A stretch of 64,000 nt of DNA from Prinsepia uniflora (Eukaryota > Streptophyta > Magnoliopsida > Rosales > Rosaceae). The stretch's first letter is position 1; every line of letters begins with the position of its first letter. Made by a program: the position numbers and the translations under genes. A model generated the notes under the pieces. It was not told the DNA's origin and did not search any database. It saw nothing but the letters and a program-made list of their open reading frames with translations. Positions 25,494 through 35,387 of the stretch are shown one piece after another. The stretch lies in the NCBI GenBank assembly GCA_032719365.1, contig CM064861.1, positions 82,270,863-82,334,862 on the forward strand. The letters run 5' to 3'.

Positions 25494-28074
25494 TGTGCCT
25501 TCTTTCACAAATTACACTCAAACGTAAGTAATTGAGTAAATATGGTGCCTTAATTAGAACAAATTAATATCAAAAGCCGCTCGTCTCCTTATGCCTCCAA
25601 TGATTTGGTCCTATCCTATTCCAAAGTGCACGTTTTTCTGTTGTGTAATTTGCAACTTACGAGGCTAAGTTTCGATCGAGAGAAATTTTGGTAGCATCTC
25701 CCTACAAGTCCCAAATGAGCGATGTCGATATTATTAACAAATATCTAGTATGCATTCGGAAAACACTAAGGGGACACAAACCAAATTTCCCACAATCGAA
25801 TCCTAGCCTTGTAGATCGTAAATTACACAACACATAGCTGCGTACTCCAAAATTGTCTTATTAATAGACAATTCAAAAGTCAATTAACCAAACGAGTCTA
25901 AGATTTTTCATTGGATTTCATCATACGAAGTTAATCAACAAGATTAACCTTGTATAAATGGTTATAAAATATCAACATATTTCACTCAATCGAAACTACC
26001 TTAATATCACAAAAAATTCATATATATAAACATAAATTAATTACGCATAGGACAGAGTTTACAATTTTATAATTTCCTAACATGCTTTCTATTTTCCTAA
26101 TTTCTTATAATTTTTTTTTTAATTTTTCTAATTTTCTAACACATTTTCTAATTTCCTATAAAATCAGATAATACATGAAGATTGATAAAATCATATAATA
26201 CATTTTTAATTTTTTTTAATAATTTCCTAATTTTCTACGTCATTATCTTGGCATACATTAGTGACTCCTTACATCAAGATTTAATCTTGAATTTAACCCT
26301 TACCCACTCCACCAAATAGCACAAATTATTTAGTGAAAGATTGATCATCATATGCCTAAATATACAAATTTTAACTTGACAAAATCCATATCAGAACTAT
26401 CATAACTAAAGAATCTCAACCTAGAATTAATGTTGATATGTGGAAACCACCTAGAATGTTGATGGAGATCACTCCACTTAATGTTAAACTAAGAGAGAGA
26501 GGTTTCACGTACAAATTGTTAATATTTTGTCATGCATAATTGTGAACCACTCCTTTAATTACTCACAAGAATCATTTAATATGGCATCAACCAACTCGTT
26601 TGAACTCATTTTAGAACATTCCTAGGGAAAAAAAAAAGCTGACTTTGGAAAATAATATCTCGATCTCTAATTCATTTTGTAGTTCTTTCCTCAAAACTTG
26701 CTGAAGAGAAAGATCCAACAAAGTCAAGCACTGAAATTAAAGATAAAAATTCCATCTCTTCATATTAGAATTTTGCTAACCCTCCCTCTTACTGCTCGCC
26801 TTTCCCCAATAAATTTGTTCAATCTAAGAAGGATGAAAGTGAAAAGGCTATTATTAAGACCTTCATGAAGGTGCGGGCCAATATACCCTTCTTAGATGCC
26901 GTCAAACAAATACTGAAGTACGCCAAATTCTTGAAAGAACTTTGCACAACAAGAAGGCAAAACCATGAGAAATAGGAGCTCGCCAAGTTCTTGTGTGTGT
27001 GTTTCCTGATCTTGCACCAGCCACAAAGCCACCAATGATTAAGCCTCTTTAGAATACCATATCCTTTTGACTCTTCCTCACTACCAAAGGTCTTCTATTG
27101 TTAATTTATATATAATTAAGAGCCAAAAACCCTCTACTAAGCCCTACATGTGCACCCCATACCATACAATTATACAAATACAATGGAGTCATGGACCAAT
27201 CCATTTCCAATGTTCCATGCTAATATTATCTAATTAAAAGTATGAAACAAAAATCAATACACATGAATTTGTCTATAAAAACAAATTACTTCACGAATCA
27301 ATTTTTTCTTTTTCTTGATTGGTAAGAGATAATCACATGTGTTGAATTGTAAGTTATTTATATATAACACTAGATCGACTATTATCATTAGTGGCCTATA
27401 TATAAAAAGATTTTTTATAAAAAAAAATACAGAAATTTTCATTAAAGCAAAGTGATTTCTTGAAAAACACTATCAATTTTGTGGCTGACCGTCATAATTT
27501 GATATTAAATATAATTAATATAAATATAAATCATAATTAAGTCGAATTTAAAATCTTCTCAAACTTTTTTAATAAAAAATTTAGTAATAAACTATAATGT
27601 TGATATATTGTTTAATGTAAGAAGCATCTAATCCAATCCACTACAAATTTGATTTTAATTTGATTTGATTTAGCGTGTGACGCAACCACCTATGCAAGTT
27701 GAAGAAATAGAAAAGCAAAGGGGCAAAGGAGCGAAGGGGCACAGAGCATATACGTTGAGATGGAAAAGAAAGAAAAGCATGTATTTCCCATTTTGCCCAA
27801 AGCCAGGCCCACCTCCAATCCCATCAAAATATATGTAATCCACATTCCACTCTTTCTCCTACTAGACTACTAGTTACTAAATAGTCCCCACAATCAAAAG
27901 CAAAGAATCCAACGGCGGAGGAACATCCTGCGCGGAAACACGGAGCCGCTCTCGCCCAACTCTTTGGAATCTCCTCATCTCACTTTCTCTCTCCCAATCC
28001 TCTCACCACACCCACCAAATTACTAATCACACCCCACACCACCATCACTCCTCTCTTTTTAGTTTCCATTTCTT
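25494..28074. other. intergenic, upstream of the LBD gene
   Basis: AT-rich DNA without recognised genes. It contains an inverted repeat at 25641-25832. The last 350 bases become pyrimidine-rich, as expected of a plant promoter. ORFs such as 27254-27442 are composition-driven. Confidence 0.45.
25641..25832. repeat. inverted repeat, possible remnant MITE
   Basis: The left arm begins TTGTGTAATTTGCAACTTAC (25641). The complement of the right arm (25806-25832) begins near TTGTGTAATTTACGATCTAC. The arms are about 25 nt and imperfect, separated by roughly 140 bp. No target duplication was recognised, so the element type is unknown. Confidence 0.35.
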
Positions 28075-28081
28075 TATATAA
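28075..28081 (+). promoter_or_regulatory. TATA box of the LBD gene
   Basis: TATATAA lies 219 bases upstream of the LBD start codon. A CT-rich run follows at about 28123-28153, a common feature of plant core promoters and leaders. A transcription start about 30 bases downstream would give a leader of about 190 nt. Confidence 0.6.
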
Positions 28082-28229
28082 CACCCTCCTCAGCCCTCTC
28101 TTGCCACCTTAGCTAAAATTTCCTCTGCTCTCCCTCTCCCTCTCCCTCTCCCTGCAGCAGTATAGCCTCCCTCCCCCCTCTCTCCACTTTTCTTGGGCCC
28201 AAAGAAATCCCACTCTCCTTCTTCCATTC

Positions 28230-28235
28230 ATGTAA
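28230..28235 (+). promoter_or_regulatory. minimal upstream ORF (AUG-UAA) in the LBD leader
   Basis: ATGTAA occurs 59 bases before the LBD start codon. It is the only ATG between the presumed transcription start and the main ATG. A start codon followed directly by a stop is a known regulatory element in some plant leaders. Whether it acts here is untested. Confidence 0.5.
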
Positions 28236-28293
28236 TTCAATCTTCTGACATCATCACAACCAAACTTCTTTACCAAAAACGATCAATCACATC

Positions 28294-29183
28294 ATGAGCT
28301 GCAACGGCTGCCGTGTTCTTCGAAAAGGCTGCAGCGAATCCTGCATGCTCCGTCCCTGTCTGCAGTGGATCGAAACCCCCGAGGCACAAGGTCACGCTAC
28401 CGTCTTCGTCGCCAAGTTCTTCGGCCGCGCCGGCCTCATGTCCTTCATCTCCGCCGTCCCCGACTCCCAACGACCCGGTTGCTACTTCTTACCATCTTCC
28501 TCCTTTTTCTTTCACTTCCACCCCTCAATTTTTAATTTTTCTTTCACTTCCACCCCTCAATTTTTAATTTTTCTTTCGCAATTTCTAATTTTGTCTTCTG
28601 GTTTTCTCCAGTTCTGTTTCAGTCTCTCTTGTTCGAAGCTTGCGGACGTACAGTCAACCCGGTCAACGGAGCAGTGGGCCTGCTCTGGACCGGCAACTGG
28701 CACATGTGCCAGGCGGCGGTCGAGACAGTGCTCCGCGGTGGCACTCTGAGGCCGATTCCGGAGCTTCTCGGCGGAGCCTCGACTCCAGACGAGGCCTCCG
28801 AAGCGGACGGTTCCGGCGTTGTTACCAACAACTGTACGGACATGTGGAGGCTCCGAGATCCGAATCAGCACTCCGGGGCCTCGTCCCGATTAACAAGCTC
28901 CCGATCCGGCAAGGCCTCATCCCCCAAACGCAAGCGACCCGCCGACGAAGAATCATCTACGAAGGTATTCCAACTGCAGCAACACGCGGATCTGGATCTC
29001 CGGTTGACCCCGAGCCTAACGTTCAGATCCAAGCCCAAACCCGAGACCCGACGACCCGGAACGCCGTCCATGAACTCCGAAGAGTCCGTGGTCACCACGT
29101 GCTTCGATAGCGGGTTTGCAGATCACCAGGCGTACTCTTATGGAGTCGGAGCAGGGAGAAAGCTACTGAATTTATTCCCCTAG
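28294..29183 (+). CDS. class II LOB-domain transcription factor (LBD37/38/39-like)
   Basis: Two exons, 28294-28477 and 28612-29183, give 251 residues. The 134-bp intron has a GTTGCT donor and TTTTCTCCAG acceptor, and phase is preserved. The LOB domain begins at residue 3 with the C-x2-C-x6-C-x3-C zinc-finger-like block (C3, C6, C13, C17), followed by the FFGRAGLMSFISAVP segment and, after the junction, LLFEACGRTVNPVNGAVGLL and NWHMCQAAVETVLRGGTLRP. These match the class II group containing Arabidopsis LBD37, LBD38 and LBD39, nuclear repressors linked to nitrogen signalling and anthocyanin control. The C-terminal half is Ser/Arg/Lys-rich with a likely nuclear localisation stretch (SPKRKRP) and an LDLRL motif resembling an EAR repression motif. 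ATG 28294 is the family start. The gene looks intact. Its nearest neighbour is a retrotransposon 2.1 kb downstream. Which of LBD37, 38 or 39 is the true orthologue cannot be decided here. Confidence 0.95.
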
Positions 29184-31307
29184 TCTCACTTCAAACCACT
29201 ATTTTTTTTATTTATGAACTTGACGTTCACACGGACGGATAATCGGATATATACTCACGCCAGCCATCTCTCTACTGTAATATCCCTACTTTGTTTCTTG
29301 GGTTTTTACCGGAATCCAAGTCCGGCGAGTTTTTGTTGATCTCCCGCGGCACAGGATTTGTCTCTGTTTTATCTTACTGTTTATTAGAGATAAAAATAGA
29401 GAGAAAGATGAAAGTATGTCGGTGGTCCTTGGTTCATTTTCTTTTTAATCAGTAGCCTTTTTTGCTTAGCTCCTAGCTAGCAATATGAGTAGTACTCTGT
29501 CTCTTTGTGTGACATGAAATAATAATATGAATGCTAATTAATTGTAATCTTCATCTTTTCCGTAGTTTCCATTTTCAAAATTCCTTCGATGATAGAGCTC
29601 ATTGACTTACTTCACAGGCTATGAATGCTGAGAATTTTCTGGTTGGTTCACCTTCATCCTTAACTCATCAACTTGCACAATGAGTTGGAGCTGACTCACA
29701 CCAAACCCAATTTTGCCCCCATTAGTTATTATTTTTGGTGCACAAATTACACATTGATTAACCCCAATTAGTCTAAACTCTAGCTGAATTTTATGGGTCT
29801 CCCTTTTAATTCTCTTGAATGCATGTGGTTGATCAAGTTAAAATTGCATTTGGATTTGGTCAAAAGTGCTTCTAGATCATTGAAGTCTGAAGATTTGGAT
29901 TGGTTCAGTTGGATCATTGGTCCAATTGGTCAAATGTACTGGGTTTTGTTTCAAATTTGCAGAGGCTCTCTGATTGGTAATCGGAAATTGGAAATTAGAA
30001 TGACGGATGGAATTTAGCAAACGGGTTGTTGTTTGAGATTGAGTTGGTGATTTGATAAGGCAGATATAAATATGATAATTTTTATTCGAATGCTTGCATA
30101 GTTGGACGCAACTCATACCTTCTGCCAGGTGTTTGGATGATCCAACTCCGCTTGGATCTTGGAACCATAAAATCTCCCAATATTCCAATTTTACTAGGCA
30201 AACGGTCCACACATACCCCTCTTGTAGTCTTCTCTCTCAACAAATGTCATCATTGAAAATTAGGTCAAGGTAAAAATTTTGGTCATTCCAAAAAATTTTA
30301 CATATTATATCGCCTTATATTTGACATGCCAAATTATCAAATTATGAATATGGGCAATAATGTATGGGCGGCCATATTTTCTTTCAATTTTTTGTTGAAA
30401 AAGAATCCATATCTCATTGATTCATTGTATAATTAGACCTTAATAGATAGAAAATAAATCTGGATTAAAATTTGATCAGGGTTGCCATATGGTCAATCAT
30501 CTACTTTCTCTATTCTTTTCAATTGTTAAAGTTGTCGATTTATTTACAATAAAATCTTGAAAATAATATTTGTATAATGTGTAAAAAAAAAATGTTTATA
30601 AAAAGTCTCGTATTAAATCAGGACCTTATGCAATGTTAATTTTTTTTCTTTTTGGGATATATATTCGATGTTTTTTTATTAACGAAAATTCAAACAAATT
30701 TAGAATTACAATTAAGCAAGCCTTTGATAGTAAGCTTTTGAAATGTATGTGGTAAACATTTGACAAGAGAAAAAGTATTGCAGTAAACAGTAAAAAAGAT
30801 ATTTACAGAAATGCAATGATGCAAAAAAATGGTAGCAGCTAGGAGGCATGGATTTTGTTTGGGGAGCTTTCGGCAGAGACGGCTCTTGGAGATTGGATTG
30901 GGGCGCATGGTATGGGTAATAATAGAATCAAAATTTTATGTTGTTATACTGATTATAAAAATATAGAGAGAAGGAAGGAGCCAAAGTAGGAGGTAGGGCC
31001 CACTGCTTACGAGGCTTGTAGTTTGTGCGTCTCTTTCAGCCAATGGCAAGCCAAGACAGTACGGACCATTGTCAGCGTCGATTTTGGCTGTCTTATATAT
31101 ATAATTCATTATTAATTTAATTAATTATAATGCTTTGTTTATATATATATTTTTTGGATAAATATTATCCTCGCGGTCGAAAAAATTGGCTAAATCGCGT
31201 TTGTGATGTGGCTGGTGTTTTGTCTCCAAGTACGTTTAGCTATTTTTCCAAATTTTTAGATTATTTATCCTTTACTTTCTTTCTCTCTCCACTTGGGCAT
31301 TTATCAG
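29184..31307. other. 3' flank of LBD gene and intergenic DNA
   Basis: The first 300-400 bases probably hold the 3' UTR (AATAATAATATG near 29519). The rest is AT-rich with no recognised gene. The last 40 bases are half of a short tandem duplication split by element A. Confidence 0.45.
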
Positions 31308-31892
31308 TGTTGAATTAATTATCGAACCCGCCGTGAAAAGTCCTCACAATTCCTGCAAACAGCAAACAATCAGCTATCGTTGCCTTGATCGATTTACCCG
31401 GGGGGTTGTTCGACCAAGAACACTCCGATGCCTAAGTTAGCTTTGAGAGAGGAAAAGGATATACTTCGAAGCGAAGAATCGACGTACCTCGGAAATGAAA
31501 TATGTTCCGCTATTTATAGGAAAATCTTGAAAGTCCCGGAGCGTTCTGATTGGTCGGTTGAATTTGTAATTAATAAATAATATATTATTAATTAAATATA
31601 TTATTTAATAATTATAATAATAACTCATTATGATAATAATGATAATTATTGTGTTTTAATATCAATATTAATTGTCCGTTATTAAGAATAATGACAATTA
31701 ACTCTCGGAGAGAATATTAATATTACGGGGACTCTTAACCCGATTAAATAACGCATTTAGCTGGTAAATAGATTATTTAATGTGCGGGTGTTTTCAAGCC
31801 ATTAGCATTATCACCAGGGGCAATTTGGTCATTTTGTGAATTATGGGCCACGTGGCGGCTCCACAATTTTCGGATGATTTTTGGGTTCCACA
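31308..31892 (-). repeat. element A 3' LTR
   Basis: 585 bp. It pairs with 59864-60448 and is preceded by ATCAG. The interior side (31893 onward) reads on the minus strand as a purine-rich GATGTGGGGGCATT abutting the LTR, the likely polypurine tract. Confidence 0.93.
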
Positions 31893-33513
31893 AATGCCCC
31901 CACATCGCTTCGGAATTCGGGGAATCCGAGGGGATGTACATTCATGGAATTAATAAGGTATTCTTGTATACGTATACTCATATTCATTCATATACATATT
32001 TTTATGCATATATTTGTGTTGGGATGAGAAATGTTGCCATTTTTATTTTGAACTAAATTTTTATGGAAAAATTTAGTCAACTTTAACTAAATGCGATTTA
32101 ATTTAGGTAATCAAAATAAATTTCAACTTAATGTGGTTTAAATGAAATTTTTTGTAAAGGAATAAACTTCAATTTCAGTTAAATGTAACTAAATGAAATT
32201 TAATTTAATTGAATAAATTTCAATTAAGTGTGATTAAATGAAATTTAAACCAATTAAATCAGTTATGACTTTCTTTTTCCTATTTAAAGAATTCCCAGCT
32301 GAAGAGGAGAAATGATCTAAGCCTATTGTCTGTCTGTTGGTTCAAAAAAAGAAAAAGTTTGCTCTGTTTGGAGGCAAAAAAGCTCGGGTGCTCGGAGGAA
32401 AAGCAAGAAAAAAGGTTATATATTATTTTTCCTCTACCATTGTTGAATTTTTCCTTGTTTATTTTGCGCATATTCGGTGTTTGTAGTTGGGTAATAAGCT
32501 AGTTTGCTCGGGGACCAAAAGAGGAGCCTGATTTGACTGGTTGGCCAAGTGTGTGGAGTAAAAGGGGTTGTCTAGATTGTTTGGTGAGCACTGGCAGGCG
32601 GGGCCGCAGTCAATGTGGCTCTGTTAGTGCCACAACTTGCTCTCCATTCGTCAGACAGCATTTGGAGGAGCTGGTCAAATTGATTGCATCTAGCGCCATG
32701 TGGCTGGCGCCGAATGGTAGTGCAAGAAGAGGGAGCTATAGTGCTTAGCCAGTTTGAAGGAGGCAGAACCCTTCACGTGCACTATGCTGGAGCAAAATGG
32801 ATTTCATGGCTGCTTGGTGTATAATGGTAGGCTGGTCCGCATTTAATGTGGCCTTGCTAGTGCCAAAAAATCGCTCACCACGCGTCAGGAGATCATTGGA
32901 GGAGTTAAGGGACTCTGACGGATTGGCTGTGCAGCAGATGCCACGTGGAGGTTGCTAAATGGTGGAGCAAGGGACGGGTCCCACGCCTGTCGGGTGGTCT
33001 GTGCAGAGTGCAGCACGCGACATGTGGCGATTGGAGGAGCAGCAGCGGGCCCGCGTCCGTCAGATGATTCGCCCAGAACGCGCCGCATGGCGCGACGTGA
33101 TTCATCTGTCACGTGTTTCTAGTGACCGCCAGGACATCACATCGACTCTTACCCATATTAATGGCTTTTGTCCGATTTGGTTTTCTTTTTGCTGCAGCTG
33201 GGCGGGTCCCATGCATTTTTATATTTTATAAATGCTTATTTATTTATTTATTGTTTATTTGTTTGTATATATATTCTCATATACTTTGACTTAGGCATTA
33301 ATATGTTTTAACGTTATTAACATATATATACATACACATATTAATGTTTAAATATTAATATATTAGAATGTGTATTTAATATATTAATGCTATTAATATG
33401 TATTTGATTATAACGTATGTATTTAGGATTTCCATATGTGTATATATTTTAGTTCGTATATATTTGGAATATATATTTTAGGAACTAAATAATTTTTTGT
33501 TCCTTCAACGTAG
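31893..33513. other. element A region between 3' LTR and antisense ORF
   Basis: 32055-32260 is AT-rich with degenerate copies of a segment like AATAAATTTCAATTAAGTG. A TATTTAAAG box at 32281-32289 could serve a plus-strand promoter. 32590-33110 is GC-richer and contains loosely repeated pieces around GGAGGAG and CCATGTGGC or CCACGTGG. The region ends in a possible acceptor TAG at 33511-33513 directly before the open frame, so the antisense transcript may be spliced. Confidence 0.5.
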
Positions 33514-35337
33514 GTGAACACTTTTCCTCGTTCCGGGAGTTCAGGACGTCCGTTGGATACGATTCAAGCGGTGATTACTTTATTTGTTCGAGGCGGTCAT
33601 TTCAAGATGCATCAAGGTGCACTTCTCGAGAGACCTAGCAGGCTTGCACCGTGGGAGCGTGGTGGTTCTCGTAGCCAAAGCCCATTCCGAGGGAAAGATG
33701 TGGAGTTCGAGAAGCCTGAAGACTTCATGGAGTGGAAGGCTCGCAATCAGATTGCCTTTCCGGACGACGTCTTCATGGAGCTTGGCGACAGATGTTCTTC
33801 CATGAAGGCTCTTAAGCATGGAAGAGGAAAAAACCCTGTCGGCGGTCGATGGACTAAATTCCACCCTTTGATCATTGGGTGGGGTTTTAGGTTCCCGTTC
33901 TCGAATGTCTTCTCCAAGATTATTGGCCGGATGGGATGCAGCCCTGCTCAACTGGACGTCGATGCCTATCGACACATCATGTGCTTCGAGAAGCTGAACA
34001 AATTCTTTGGCCTAGGGCTTACTGAAGATGAATTCTAGCATTGCTATTCCGTGTCGTACAACGGAATTACCGGCGGTCGGCTTTCTCGAGTCGTACCCAA
34101 GATGGAGCTATTTTTTAGGACGAAGTTTGATGACAACTCGTACAGATTCAACTGCATCGAAATTGGTGGCGCATGGGACAAACACGCCTCCCCGGACCTG
34201 AGGATTGCCTCGCACTTCCGCATGTTTGATGAGCTGTACAGCGGGTTTGAAGGCCATCCTGATCTCAAAAAGATTGACATGGCCCTAAAAATTCCTCCAG
34301 AGTTTCGAGACATGAGCTGGCTACTCTCTCCTCTCAGAGACATGAATGGCGGGAGGCCTTCGGACACCCTAATTAAAGAGTGGTTGAACGCTCCACTGCG
34401 CTTGAAGAAACCCGTTACCCAGAAGAAGAACAACAAGCCAGGGCCCAGTGACTATTTGGAGAGAAAGCATGATCCTCAAGGTCCTTCCAAGCCCAACTGT
34501 TCCAGTCCTGCAGAGTCATCTAGCAAGCGCAAAACCTCAGACGGGCCTTGCGAAGATGCAGCCATACAACTTAAGAAGCTGAAGGCGATTCCCACTTCCC
34601 CTGAAGTAATTGAAGCGTTGAGAGATGAAGGCCCGGTCAGATTAGTGGAAGGGACACGGTCGTCATCCAAGACTCCTGATACGATAGGTGCCCCCTCCCT
34701 AGCAAAGGAAACTGAAAAGATGATTCCACAAGGAGCTTACGACAAGGTAGTCCGAGACCTTAGGATTGCAAAAGCTGGGGCCCGCAAGTTGGTAGACATG
34801 CTTCGTGGAAATGCCAGTCCCGAAGATGAAAACAAGCGCATGAAGAGCGAATGCAAACGCCTTCGAGAAGCCCGAGATCACTCTAGACGGAACAATGAAG
34901 CTTTGGTCGGAAGAATCCATACATTGGAGGGCAAAGTGGGCGAGCTGGAGATAAGCCGTGCAGAAAGGATGTTGATAGAGAATGAGCGAGATGTTGCCCG
35001 AGACGAGGTCACTTTGATGCGCAGAAATTTACAGGACTCAGATGAGAGAATCAAACTTTTGGAAGTGGAAATCCAGAGTCTGAAGACTGAAAGGCTTCCG
35101 AGGCACGACCACTTACTGCCACCACATGCCCCCACAACTTTGAGCCAAAAAGAAAATGAGGCGCAAAAGTTGGATATTGCAAGCTGCAGTGGGATCACCA
35201 CCAAAGAGCGGGAACCAGAGCTGGAGAAAGAGTACGAGCCTATACCGGAACCTGACCTAGAGCCCGAGACTGTGACCAGAAAAGAAGCTGCCCCTGAGAC
35301 TGCTGAATCATTGTTTAACGACACTTCCCTACTTTAA
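33514..35337 (+). pseudogene. antisense ORF of element A (putative gypsy-type transposon domain), one nonsense codon
   Basis: A frame of about 607 codons runs opposite to gag-pol and is broken only by TAG at 34036-34038, where the context (EDEF-stop-HCYSVSYN) suggests a lost Trp codon. The N-terminal half carries a block like that of plant proteins annotated as 'putative gypsy-type transposon' (FRFPFSNVFSKIIGRMGCSP, then DAYRHIMCFEKLNKFFGL). The C-terminal half is charged and predicted coiled coil (about residues 435-530), ending in a Glu/Pro-rich tail. Function is unknown; antisense ORFs at this position are known in Tat-lineage elements. The first codon is GTG directly after a possible splice acceptor, so the true start is probably in an upstream exon. 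An AATAAA at 45111-45116, beyond the element C insertion, could have ended the transcript. Confidence 0.7.
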
Positions 35338-35387
35338 GAAGAAGAATGGGAAGAGTTTAGAAAAACAATGGGTTTTGAAGATCTGCA

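Noticed and set aside
28557..29110. Several long frames overlapping the LBD gene on both strands
   Set aside because: Shadows of the GC-rich LBD exon 2; the LOB-domain frame explains the region.
32533..33231. Plus-strand frames between the 3' LTR and the antisense ORF as separate genes
   Set aside because: Short, mutually overlapping and inside GC-richer repeats. At most they could be leader exons of the antisense transcript.
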